A stretch of DNA of 64,000 bases from Erythrobacter sanguineus (GTDB taxonomy: Bacteria > Pseudomonadota > Alphaproteobacteria > Sphingomonadales > Sphingomonadaceae): positions 48,725-112,724 of the forward strand of contig CAMCUB010000007.1 of the NCBI GenBank assembly GCA_945878845.1, written 5' to 3'. This document shows, piece after piece, positions 37,405-46,232 of the stretch (positions are counted from its first letter, which is position 1; each line of letters begins with the position of its first letter). Made by a program: the position numbers and the translations under genes. The notes beneath the pieces are model-generated. The model made no database searches, was not told the origin of the DNA, and was given only the letters and a program-made list of their open reading frames with translations.

Positions 37405-38103
37405 GTGAGCCTCAATGAAACCATCCCCCCGCTTGAAGGTGACGCGAGCTTCGCCGCCTATGTCGCCAAGCCCGCAGGGAGCCCGCGCGGTGCAATCATC
37501 GTCATCCAGGAGATCTTCGGGGTGAACCCCGGCATCCGCCAGAAGTGCGACAAGCTGGCGGCCGAGGGCTACCTCGCCGTCGCGCCCGATCTGTTCTGGC
37601 GGATCGAACCGGGCATCGAGCTCGATCCCGATGTCGAGCCCGAATTCCAGCGCGCGCTTGGCCTGTTCGGGGAGTTCGACCAGGACGCCGGAATCCGCGA
37701 TATCGAGGCGACCATCCACCACATCCGCCGCACCCTCGGCGTCGAGAAGGTCGGCTGCGTCGGCTACTGCCTTGGCGGGCGGCTCGCCTATATGACCGCT
37801 GCGCGCACCGATATTGATGCGAGCGTCGGCTATTACGGCGTCGGCATCGACGGGCTGCTCCACGAGAAGCACGCGATTGCGCATCCGCTAATGCTCCACA
37901 TCCCGACGAACGACGGCTTTGTTCCACGTGAAACACAGGCGGCGATGCATGAGGGGCTTGGCGATCACCCCAAGGTGACGCTGCACGACTACGAAGGGCT
38001 CGACCACGGCTTCGCCACCGAGCACGGCAAGCGCCGCCACGAGGAGGCAGCCAACCTCGCCGACGGGCGCACCGCCGCATTCTTCGCGCAAGCTCTCGGG
38101 TGA
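37405..38103 (+). CDS. Dienelactone hydrolase family protein
   Basis: GTG start; GAIIVIQEIFGVNPGIRQKCDKLAAEGYLAVAPDLFWR; VGCVGYCLGGRLAYM; HGF motif GLDHGFA. Confidence 0.92.
   Translation: MSLNETIPPLEGDASFAAYVAKPAGSPRGAIIVIQEIFGVNPGIRQKCDKLAAEGYLAVAPDLFWRIEPGIELDPDVEPEFQRALGLFGEFDQDAGIRDIEATIHHIRRTLGVEKVGCVGYCLGGRLAYMTAARTDIDASVGYYGVGIDGLLHEKHAIAHPLMLHIPTNDGFVPRETQAAMHEGLGDHPKVTLHDYEGLDHGFATEHGKRRHEEAANLADGRTAAFFAQALG
37920..37935. other. parS-like site, one mismatch, inside dienelactone hydrolase gene
   Basis: tgttccacgtgaaaca. Confidence 0.75.
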
Positions 38104-38726
38104 TGCGTCCCCGCGCCGCCCTCTTCGTGCTCGCACTGGTCGCAGCACCGGTGGCCGCGCAGGTCGGGCCGCCGCAGTCCGACCTTGCCGAAGGCGAGAC
38201 GGTCGAGGTCGAATACAATGCCGACTTCAATGGCGATGGCCATTGGGATGTCGCCTATGTCGTGCGGGCCGAAGACCGGCGGGAATTGCGGGTCGCGACG
38301 ACAATCATCACCGAGGTCGAAATCGGCGAGAACCCGCCGCAGGTGCTCGCGCTCGATCCCGACCCGCTCGGCGATGCGGTGCTCAAGCTCAAGGGCAATG
38401 TGCTGGTGCTGGAAGAACTGACAGGCGGCACCACGGCGACCTTCAGCACCCACCGCTTCCGCTGGGACGCCAAGCTGCAAGCGATGCGGCTGATCGGGCT
38501 CGACGCGACGCTCTACAGCCGTACCTTCGCGCATGACGGGATGAAGGCGAGCTGGAACCTGCTCACCGGCGACTTCACCAGCCACACGCTGAAGCTGCGG
38601 GGCGGTGACAGCGACATCGCCTATGACGAGGTCGACAAGAGGCGCAAAAAGAAGCGCAGCGCGCCAGTGCGGCTCGAACAATCCCCGACCGGGGATGACT
38701 TGCTCGGGTGGCCGGGCGGATCTTGA
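38103..38726 (+). CDS. Hypothetical secreted protein
   Basis: MRPRAALFVLALVAAPVAAQVG signal peptide-like N-terminus; ATG overlaps upstream stop. Confidence 0.7.
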   Translation: MRPRAALFVLALVAAPVAAQVGPPQSDLAEGETVEVEYNADFNGDGHWDVAYVVRAEDRRELRVATTIITEVEIGENPPQVLALDPDPLGDAVLKLKGNVLVLEELTGGTTATFSTHRFRWDAKLQAMRLIGLDATLYSRTFAHDGMKASWNLLTGDFTSHTLKLRGGDSDIAYDEVDKRRKKKRSAPVRLEQSPTGDDLLGWPGGS

Positions 38727-38733
38727 GGGGAGG

Positions 38734-39141
38734 ATGGAAATGACCACTGCACACGCAGGCCTTGCCAAGTGGCACGCCTATATGGAGCACGGCAGCGATC
38801 CTGCGCTGCTCGCCGAGCTGCTGGCAGAGGATGCGGTGTTCCACTCGCCGGTGGTGCACACCCCGCAGGCCGGCAAGGCGATCGTCATGGCCTATCTCGT
38901 CGCCGCGGCCCATGTGCTCGGCAACGACTCGTTCCGCTATGTCCGCGAGTTGGTGGACGGGGACAACATGATGCTCGAATTCGTCACCGAGCTTGACGGG
39001 ATCGCCATCAACGGCGTCGACATCATCCGGTTCAATGAAGACGGAAAGATCATTGATTTCAAGGTAATGGTGCGGCCCTTGAAGGCGATCAACAAAGTCT
39101 GGGAGATGATGGGCGCGCAACTCCAGAAGGCGAAAGGCTGA
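38734..39141 (+). CDS. Nuclear transport factor 2 (SnoaL-like) family protein
   Basis: MEMTTAHAGLAKWHAYMEHGSDPALLAELLAEDAVFHSPVVHTPQAGKAIVMAYLVAAAHVL; C-terminal FNEDGKIIDFKVMVRPLKAI. Confidence 0.8.
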   Translation: MEMTTAHAGLAKWHAYMEHGSDPALLAELLAEDAVFHSPVVHTPQAGKAIVMAYLVAAAHVLGNDSFRYVRELVDGDNMMLEFVTELDGIAINGVDIIRFNEDGKIIDFKVMVRPLKAINKVWEMMGAQLQKAKG

Positions 39142-39550
39142 TCGTATCGTGCGCGGTGAAACCCGCGACGAAGAAATCGCGAACGGTTTCCCCGATCAAC
39201 CGCGACAGCGGGGTCGGAGGCGCCTCGTCAAGCAGGGCCATCGCCTTGCCAATGGTCCGCTCGTTGAAATAGCGCATCGCCCATTGCGGGAAGCTCGCCG
39301 CGGCGATCGAACGCTCGTCGATGATCTCGAGCCCGGTGTGGCGTGGGTCGCACCGGATCTTCTCCAACACCGAGAACAGTCTCCACGTCGGCCCTTCGAG
39401 AACCTGGAGCAGTCGGTTGTCCGATTGCAGCAGGACGCCCGAAAGCCCGTGCCTTTCGTTTGCCGCGCGGGCGTGAAACAGCAGTCGGAACAGCTCGGCT
39501 TGATCCAGCTCCGGCGCTGCAAGGCTGCGATAGATGATACGGCGCAAGAC
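39089..39550 (-). CDS. BLUF domain photoreceptor protein
   Basis: LRRIIYRSLAAPELDQAELFRLLFHARAANERHGLSGVLLQSDNRLLQVLEGPTWRLFSVLEKIRCDPRHTGLEI; BLUF Tyr, Asn and Gln positions present. ORF opens at 39583; 3' end overlaps the convergent NTF2-like gene. Confidence 0.82.
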   Translation of the reverse strand, partial: VLRRIIYRSLAAPELDQAELFRLLFHARAANERHGLSGVLLQSDNRLLQVLEGPTWRLFSVLEKIRCDPRHTGLEIIDERSIAAASFPQWAMRYFNERTIGKAMALLDEAPPTPLSRLIGETVRDFFVAGFTAHDTISLSPSGVARPSSPRLC

Positions 39551-39635
39551 GGTGCCCTCCTTTCCAAGAAGGGCAGGATACAAGAGCAGCCACCAGAAGA
39601 GCTTTAGCCCTTCCCGCAGGGTTTTCCCCTAGGGC

Positions 39636-40028
39636 TCAGTTCAGCACCGCGAAATTGACGATCATCTTGCGCACCTCGGGGTCGAGTCCGGACGGCAGAT
39701 CGCGCTCGAGCATGTCGCGGCGGGACTCGATGCTTTCGGCGATCAGCACGCGCTTCATCGCCCAATCGGGGCAGGCGCGCGCTTGGATGCCGCGGCGGTC
39801 GAGCACCGAGACGCCCGCGTGGCGCGGGTCGGCGGTGATGGTCTCCATCAGCGCGGCGACCTCTCTCTCCTCGCCTTCCAGCAATTGCAGGAAGTTGCGG
39901 CCGTTGAACAGCAGCAGCCCGGTGATCCCGCGCACCGGATTGTTGCGCGCGCTGGCGGCGAGGATGGCGTCGACCTCCTCGCGCAGCAGGGTCGGCGCGG
40001 TGCTGATGTAGAGATACTGGCTGAGCAC
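39636..40028 (-). CDS. BLUF domain photoreceptor protein
   Basis: MLSQYLYISTAPTLLREEVDAILAASARNNPVRGITGLLLFNGRNFLQLLEGEEREVAALMETITADPRHAGVSVL; BLUF Tyr, Asn-Asn and Gln motifs present. Confidence 0.87.
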   Translation of the reverse strand: MLSQYLYISTAPTLLREEVDAILAASARNNPVRGITGLLLFNGRNFLQLLEGEEREVAALMETITADPRHAGVSVLDRRGIQARACPDWAMKRVLIAESIESRRDMLERDLPSGLDPEVRKMIVNFAVLN

Positions 40029-40073
40029 GTATTCCCGTCCGTCCGTTGGCGGCCCGACCCCTCCGCCCTTTGC

Positions 40074-41339
40074 TTACTGGTTCATCGTCGCGAAGAAATC
40101 TTCGTTGGTCTTGGAATCCTTCATCTTGTCGAGCAAGAATTCCATCGCGTCCACGGTGCCCATCTGCATCAGGATGCGGCGCAGCACCCACATCTTGCTG
40201 AGATTGTCCTTGGCGACCAGCAGCTCTTCCTTGCGGGTGCCGGACTTGCCGACATCCAGCGCGGGGAAGATGCGCTTGTCGGAAACCTTGCGGTCGAGCA
40301 CGATTTCCGAGTTACCGGTGCCCTTGAACTCTTCGAAGATAACCTCGTCCATGCGGCTGCCGGTGTCGATCAGCGCGGTGGCGATGATGGAGAGCGAGCC
40401 GCCTTCCTCGATATTGCGCGCCGCGCCGAAGAAGCGCTTGGGGCGCTGGAGCGCGTTGGCATCCACACCGCCGGTCAGCACCTTGCCCGAGGATGGCACC
40501 ACGGTGTTGTAGGCGCGGCCCAGACGGGTGATCGAATCGAGCAGGATGACGACGTCACGCTTGTGCTCGACGAGGCGCTTGGCCTTCTCGATCACCATCT
40601 CGGCGACCTGCACGTGGCGGCCGGCGGGCTCGTCAAAGGTCGAGGAGATCACCTCGCCCTTCACCGAGCGCTGCATGTCGGTGACTTCCTCGGGGCGCTC
40701 GTCGACCAGCAGGACGATCAGGAACACCTCGGGGTGGTTGTCGGTGATCGCCTTGGCGATGTTCTGCAGCAGCACGGTCTTACCGGTGCGCGGCGGGGCG
40801 ACGATCAGCGCGCGCTGGCCCTTGCCCTGCGGGGCGATGATGTCGATCACCCGCGCGCTCTTGTCCTTGACCGTCGGGTCGAGCGTATCGAGGCTCAGCT
40901 TCTGGTCGGGATAGAGCGGGGTGAGATTGTCGAAATTGGTGCGCAGGCGAACCGCGTCGGGATCGTCGAAATTAACCTTGGCGAGGCTGGTCAGCGCGAA
41001 GTAGCGCTCGCCATCGCGGGGGGCGCGGATCTCGCCTTCGACGGTGTCACCGGTGCGCAGGCCCCAGCGGCGGACCTGATTGGGCGAAAGGTAGATGTCG
41101 TCCGGGCCGGCGAGGTAGTTGGCCTCGGGCGAGCGCAGGAAGCCGAAGCCATCCTGCAGCACCTCGATGGTGCCGATGCCCATGATCTTTTCTTCGTATT
41201 CCTCGTCCTCGGCGAGCTCGCGCAGGATCGAGAACAGCAGATCCTGCCGCCGCATGGTCGAGGCGCCCTCGACGCCCAGCTCTTCCGCCATCGCGACCAG
41301 TTCGGCCGGGGTCTTTCGCTTGAGGTCTTTCAAATGCAT
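40074..41339 (-). CDS. rho: Transcription termination factor Rho
   Basis: [81 protein letters not shown]. Confidence 0.98.
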   Translation of the reverse strand: MHLKDLKRKTPAELVAMAEELGVEGASTMRRQDLLFSILRELAEDEEYEEKIMGIGTIEVLQDGFGFLRSPEANYLAGPDDIYLSPNQVRRWGLRTGDTVEGEIRAPRDGERYFALTSLAKVNFDDPDAVRLRTNFDNLTPLYPDQKLSLDTLDPTVKDKSARVIDIIAPQGKGQRALIVAPPRTGKTVLLQNIAKAITDNHPEVFLIVLLVDERPEEVTDMQRSVKGEVISSTFDEPAGRHVQVAEMVIEKAKRLVEHKRDVVILLDSITRLGRAYNTVVPSSGKVLTGGVDANALQRPKRFFGAARNIEEGGSLSIIATALIDTGSRMDEVIFEEFKGTGNSEIVLDRKVSDKRIFPALDVGKSGTRKEELLVAKDNLSKMWVLRRILMQMGTVDAMEFLLDKMKDSKTNEDFFATMNQ

Positions 41340-41538
41340 TTTTGTGGTGTTCCGAAAGTCTTGAAGTGGCCGGTGGGTCAGTGCCGCCCTTGGCAGGCGG
41401 TGCCCCTTATGGACGGGGCTGGGCTTGGAGAAAGCAGACCATGCGGGAGCGGTTTGGCGCTCCGGTACCGGATAGGTTGTCAGGAAATAGGGGCGCGGCC
41501 GCGCAAGGTCAATCGGCGATTGCGCGCGGCCCCCCCGG

Positions 41539-41982
41539 TCAGAAGGGCTTGAGGTAGACCAGCAAGACGATGAGGATCAGCAGCACGCCCGGCACCTCGC
41601 CGATCATCCGCAGCGTCTTTTCGCTCAGCGGCCGCTCGCCGCGCGCCATCTTCTTGGTCTGGCCGACCAGCCAGCCGTGATAGGCGGTCAGCCCCAGCAC
41701 CAGCGTCAGCTTGGCATGGAGCCAGCCCGAGGCGAACCAGCCGCCGCTATAGGCCATCGAGAGCCCCAGCACCCAGACGATGATCATCGCAGGCGTGAGG
41801 ATGATCTTGCGGAGTTTCCCCATCCGCTCGGCCCACTTGGCCTCGCCCGGCGAGCCGGGTTCGTGGTCGAGCATGTAGATGCACTGGCGAGGGAGCATGA
41901 ACAGGCCCGCCAGCCAGAACACCATGAAGATCACATGCCCCGACTTGAGGAACAGGTAGATCGAGGAGAGCAGTTCCTGCAT
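41539..41982 (-). CDS. hemJ: Protoporphyrinogen oxidase HemJ / CopD family membrane protein
   Basis: [76 protein letters not shown]. Confidence 0.9.
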   Translation of the reverse strand: MQELLSSIYLFLKSGHVIFMVFWLAGLFMLPRQCIYMLDHEPGSPGEAKWAERMGKLRKIILTPAMIIVWVLGLSMAYSGGWFASGWLHAKLTLVLGLTAYHGWLVGQTKKMARGERPLSEKTLRMIGEVPGVLLILIVLLVYLKPF

Positions 41983-41986
41983 CAGA

Positions 41987-43003
41987 TCAACCTCTTAGGG
42001 CCGCGAGCAATTCCTCGACATGCGAAATCGGCGTGAACTGCCCGATCCCGTGGCCGAGGTTGAAGACATGCGGGCGATCCTCGAAGGCATCGATGATGGT
42101 CTTGACCCGCGCCGCCACCGCCGGACCGCCAGCCTCGAGCAGCAGCGGATCGAAATTGCCCTGCACCGGCATGCCTTCGGGCAGGCTCTGGTGCGCCCAG
42201 ACCGGATCGAGCGTCTCGTCGAGCCCGACCGCGTCCACCCCGGTCTCGCGCGCATAGGCCGGGAGCTTGGCGCCCGCGCCCTTGGGGAAGCCGATCACGG
42301 GGGTATCGGGGTGCGATTGCTTGAGCTTGGCGGTGATCGCGGCATTGGGCGCAATCACCCACTTCTCGAACTGGTCGGGGGCAAGGCTGCCCGCCCACGA
42401 GTCGAACAACTGCACCGCTTCCGCTCCCGCATCGATCTGGCCGCGCAGATAGGTGACCGAGACCTCGACGATCGCATCGATGATCGCCTGCATCCGCGCC
42501 GGATCGCGATAGGCGAGCAGCCGCGCCGGGCCGTGATCCTTGGAGCCTTCGCCCGCGATCATGTAGGTGGCGACCGTCCAGGGGCTCCCCGCAAAGCCTA
42601 GCATCGTCACATCCGGGCCGATCATGCCGCGGGTCAGGCGCACGGTCTCGTAAACCGGCTCGAACCGCTCGAAGGCGGGGGTGAACGAGTCCAGCTCCAC
42701 CTCGAGCAGCGTCGGCGTAAGGTGCGGGCCCTCGCCAGCGGCAAAGGTCAGACCCTGCCCCATGGCGTGCGGCACGATCAGGATGTCGGAGAACAGGATC
42801 GCACCATCAAACCCGAACCGCCGGATCGGCTGCACGGTGATCTCGGCTGCGGCCTCGCTGTCGTAAACCAGCTCGAGGAAGCCGCCCTTGTCGGCCCGAA
42901 GTTCCCGATATTCAGGCAGATAGCGCCCAGCTTGGCGCATTAGCCAGACGGGAGCGACGTCCTGGCGGACACCTTTGAGCGTTTCGAGAAGCGGACCGGG
43001 CAT
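41987..43003 (-). CDS. hemE: Uroporphyrinogen decarboxylase
   Basis: VRQDVAPVWLMRQAGRYLPEYRELRADKGGFLELVYDSEAAAEITVQPIRRFGFDGAILFSDILIVPHAMG. Confidence 0.97.
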   Translation of the reverse strand: MPGPLLETLKGVRQDVAPVWLMRQAGRYLPEYRELRADKGGFLELVYDSEAAAEITVQPIRRFGFDGAILFSDILIVPHAMGQGLTFAAGEGPHLTPTLLEVELDSFTPAFERFEPVYETVRLTRGMIGPDVTMLGFAGSPWTVATYMIAGEGSKDHGPARLLAYRDPARMQAIIDAIVEVSVTYLRGQIDAGAEAVQLFDSWAGSLAPDQFEKWVIAPNAAITAKLKQSHPDTPVIGFPKGAGAKLPAYARETGVDAVGLDETLDPVWAHQSLPEGMPVQGNFDPLLLEAGGPAVAARVKTIIDAFEDRPHVFNLGHGIGQFTPISHVEELLAALRG

Positions 43004-43318
43004 AGGACTCCTTAGAACAATTATATTCAATTTATAAAGAGGATGATGGAGTATGTTGGCCCTGTGGAAAGCGGGAATTACCGGTTCCTGCCCGGTTACC
43101 CCCGTTCAAACCCCTAGTCCCTGCCCCCATCGAATCCGCATGGATTGGACGTCAAGCGAGCTTTATCCCCACTCTTCCCAGCCTGTCGACAAAACTTGTC
43201 CCGTGTGCGCAAATAGGCTTGCCGAAAGCTTGCGAGCGGGCATGAAAATCCCTCCCCAGCTTGTCCGCTTGCCCCTCCCGTGGTTTATGCGGCGATCTGT
43301 CCACAGGGCTCCGATGGC
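43004..43318. other. oriC: Predicted chromosomal replication origin (oriC) region
   Basis: hemE / ppsR (RP001-type, DUF299) intergenic interval as in Caulobacter; AT-rich patch aacaattatattcaatttataaagagg at ~43,016-43,042; DnaA-box-like ttatcccca (43163-43171), ctgtccaca (43297-43305) and the reverse-oriented tgtggaaag (43063-43071); gene orientation switches here. Confidence 0.75.
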
Positions 43319-44164
43319 ATGAACCGACTCAATCTCCACCTCGTTTCGGATTCGACCGGCGAGACGCTGGAAATGATCGCCAAGGCGGCGCTGGCGCAGT
43401 TCGACAACCCGGCCGTCAACCGCCATTTCTGGCCGATGGTCCGATCGTTGCAGCACATGGATCGCATCGTCCCCGATCTCGCCGCGCATCCCGGCCTGGT
43501 GCTCTACACGCTGGTGAACCCCGAGACGAGGAAGCGCCTCGAGGAGCATTGCCGCCACTTGGGCCTGCCCGCCGTGCCGGTGCTCGATCAGGTGACCGCG
43601 GCGCTCGAAAGCCAGCTCGGCCAGGAAGCGCATGGCCGCCCGGGCCGCCAGCACATGATGGACGAGAGCTACTTCAAGCGCGTCGATGCGATCCAGTACA
43701 CCATCGCGCATGACGATGGCTTGGCGCATGAGGAGTGGGAGCAGGCCGATATCGTGCTGGTCGGCGTGTCGCGCTCCTCGAAGACGCCAACCTCGATCTA
43801 CCTCGCCAACCGCGGCTACAAGGTCGCCAACATTCCGTTGGTGGTCGAGAGCCCCCCGCCCGCGACGCTCTACCGGCTGCGGCATCCACTGGTGGTGGGG
43901 CTGACGACCTCGCCCGAACGCCTGATCCAGATCCGCCGCAACCGGCTGCTCTCGCTCAACGAGGCGACCGAGACGGCGTACGTGGACAACGACAAGGTCA
44001 AGGCCGAGCTGCAATTTGCCCGGCGGATGTTCGGCGATAATGGCTGGCCGGTGATCGACGTCACCCGCCGCTCGATCGAGGAAACCGCGGCGGCGATCAT
44101 CCGGCTGGCGCAGGAACGGGGCCGCAAGCCCGCAAGCGAGGGCGGGACGGGGACGCCGATATGA
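43319..44164 (+). CDS. Pyruvate, water dikinase / PPDK regulatory protein (DUF299, RP001-type)
   Basis: MNRLNLHLVSDSTGETLEMIAKAALAQFDNPAVNRHFWPMVRS; DIVLVGVSRSSKTPTSIYLANRGYKVANIPLV. Confidence 0.96.
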   Translation: MNRLNLHLVSDSTGETLEMIAKAALAQFDNPAVNRHFWPMVRSLQHMDRIVPDLAAHPGLVLYTLVNPETRKRLEEHCRHLGLPAVPVLDQVTAALESQLGQEAHGRPGRQHMMDESYFKRVDAIQYTIAHDDGLAHEEWEQADIVLVGVSRSSKTPTSIYLANRGYKVANIPLVVESPPPATLYRLRHPLVVGLTTSPERLIQIRRNRLLSLNEATETAYVDNDKVKAELQFARRMFGDNGWPVIDVTRRSIEETAAAIIRLAQERGRKPASEGGTGTPI

Positions 44165-44748
44165 CTCTGATTCTGGCGAGCAAGAGCGCCTCGCGCCGGG
44201 CGATGCTCGATGCCGCGGGGGTGGCTTATAAGTCGGTGCCTGCCGATATCGACGAGCGCGCGGTCGAGGCGGGCCTCGCGGGCGCCGCGCCGCCCGAGGT
44301 CGCCGAGGCGCTGGCGGTGGCCAAGGCGGCGGCAGTGGCGATGCTCCACCCGGGGGCGCTGGTACTGGGGAGCGACTCGCTGGTGGTTTGCAATGGCCGC
44401 CGCTTCGACAAGCCGGGGAGCCGCGAGGAAGCGGGCGAGCACCTGCGGTTTTTCTCGGCGAAGGTGATGGAACTCCACTCCGCCGCTGCGCTGGTGCGCG
44501 ATGGCGGGTGCGAGTGGTCGCACGCCAGCATCGCCCGGCTGCATGTGCGCGAACTGTCCGAGGACTTCATCGCTGCCTATCTGGATAGGGAATGGCCCGC
44601 CATCGGCCACACTGTCGGCGCGTTCCGGATCGAGGGGCCGGGGGTGCAGCTGTTCTCCGAGATAGAGGGCGACCAGTTCACCGTGCTCGGGATGCCGCTG
44701 CTGCCCTTGCTCGCCGCGTTGCGGGAGGAAGGGGTGCTGCTGGCATGA
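44161..44748 (+). CDS. maf: Maf family nucleotide pyrophosphatase
   Basis: MTLILASKSASRRAMLDAAGVAYKSVPADIDERAVE; LVLGSDSLVVCNGRRFDKP. Confidence 0.95.
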   Translation: MTLILASKSASRRAMLDAAGVAYKSVPADIDERAVEAGLAGAAPPEVAEALAVAKAAAVAMLHPGALVLGSDSLVVCNGRRFDKPGSREEAGEHLRFFSAKVMELHSAAALVRDGGCEWSHASIARLHVRELSEDFIAAYLDREWPAIGHTVGAFRIEGPGVQLFSEIEGDQFTVLGMPLLPLLAALREEGVLLA

Positions 44749-45602
44749 CGCGCCCTTACGCCGAGGTGATCGGCGATCCTATCGCGCAGTCCAAATCGCC
44801 GAAAATCCACGGGTTCTGGCTCGGGAAGCTCGGCATCGAAGCGGACTACCGCGCCTGCCACGTGACCCCCGAGGCGCTGGCTGATTACCTCGCCCAACGG
44901 CGGGAGGATCCCCTCTGGCGCGGGTGCAATGTCACCATGCCGCACAAGCAGGTGGTTATGCCGTTGCTGACCCGCATCGACTCCCCCGCCGACGCCATCG
45001 GCGCGGTCAACACCATTCTGCCGCTCGGCGAAGGCGCGCTGGCCGGCACCAACACCGATGCCGCCGGGTTCCTCGAGCCGCTGGCGAAGGACCTCGCCGA
45101 GACCCACTATTTCCGCATGGCCCGCATCATCGGCACCGGCGGCGCGGCGCGGGCAATTATCTCGGCGCTCGCTACGCACGGCTTCACCCTGGTCGTGGCG
45201 GGGCGTGATCCGGCCAAGGCGCGCGCGCTGCTCGACGAGCTTGCGCCGGGGGGCGAACACCATGCCATCGACCTTGCGCACTTCGCAGACCCCACCACCT
45301 TCGCCTTCGACGCGCGCGAAGGGTGTCTCGATCTGGTGGTGAACGCCTCGAGCCTCGGGATGCAGGGCCAGCCCCCGCTCGCCTTCGACTGGAGCCACGC
45401 TCCCCCGGGCGCAATCGCCTACGACATCGTCACCGCGCCGCTCGATACCCCCCTCCTGCAGACCGCCCGCGCCAGCGGCCACCGCACCATCGACGGGCTT
45501 TCGATGCTGATCGGCCAGGCGGCGGTCGCCTTCGAGAAATTCTTCGGCGCACCCCCGCCGCGCGAGCATGACGCCGAACTCCGGAAGCTCCTGACCCAAT
45601 GA
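44745..45602 (+). CDS. aroE: Shikimate dehydrogenase
   Basis: MTRPYAEVIGDPIAQSKSPKIHGFWLGKLGIEADYRACHV; NVTMPHKQVVMPLL; GTNTDAAGF. Confidence 0.96.
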   Translation: MTRPYAEVIGDPIAQSKSPKIHGFWLGKLGIEADYRACHVTPEALADYLAQRREDPLWRGCNVTMPHKQVVMPLLTRIDSPADAIGAVNTILPLGEGALAGTNTDAAGFLEPLAKDLAETHYFRMARIIGTGGAARAIISALATHGFTLVVAGRDPAKARALLDELAPGGEHHAIDLAHFADPTTFAFDAREGCLDLVVNASSLGMQGQPPLAFDWSHAPPGAIAYDIVTAPLDTPLLQTARASGHRTIDGLSMLIGQAAVAFEKFFGAPPPREHDAELRKLLTQ

Positions 45603-46183
45603 CAAAGCCAAAAATCATCGGCCTTACCGGAAGCATCGGCATGGGCAAATCGACCGTCGCCGCGATGTTCGCCGAAGCGGGGATTCCGGTGTTCGACGCC
45701 GATGCCGAGGTGCGCGCGATGCAGGGCGCGGGCGGCGAACTTATCGCGCCTATCGAGGAAGCCTTCCCCGGATCGACTGGCCCCCAAGGCGTCGACCGCG
45801 ACCGGCTCGGCCATCAGGTGTTTGCCGACAAGGCCGCCCTCCAAAGACTCGAAGCCATCGTCCACCCCGCCGTCGCCGCCCGGCGCGCCGCCTTCCTCGA
45901 AGCCAACAGCGACAAACGCGCGGTGGTGTTCGACATTCCGCTCCTGTTCGAGAAGGGCGGGCACCAGAGCGTCGACCTCGTCGTCGTCGTCTCCGCTCCG
46001 GAAGCAGTCCAGCGCGCCCGCGTGCTCGCCCGCCCGGGGATGACGCCCGAAAAATTCGACCACATCTTCGGCCTGCAACTCCACGACACCGAGAAACGCG
46101 CGCGCGCCGATCACGTCATCGACACCGGCACCAGCATCGCGGAAACCCGCGCTCAGGTCACCGCGCTGATTGCTTCACTTTGA
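45599..46183 (+). CDS. coaE: Dephospho-CoA kinase
   Basis: MTKPKIIGLTGSIGMGKSTVAAMFAEAGIPVFDADAEVRAM; VFDIPLLFEKG. Confidence 0.96.
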   Translation: MTKPKIIGLTGSIGMGKSTVAAMFAEAGIPVFDADAEVRAMQGAGGELIAPIEEAFPGSTGPQGVDRDRLGHQVFADKAALQRLEAIVHPAVAARRAAFLEANSDKRAVVFDIPLLFEKGGHQSVDLVVVVSAPEAVQRARVLARPGMTPEKFDHIFGLQLHDTEKRARADHVIDTGTSIAETRAQVTALIASL

Positions 46184-46232
46184 CGACAAAGGCCGCTTGC
46201 AAGTCCCCGAAGATGGGAGGATAGTCCCCCAA

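Noticed and set aside
39783-41552. 589-aa plus-strand ORF over rho
   Set aside because: Antisense to rho; shadow ORF from codon bias.
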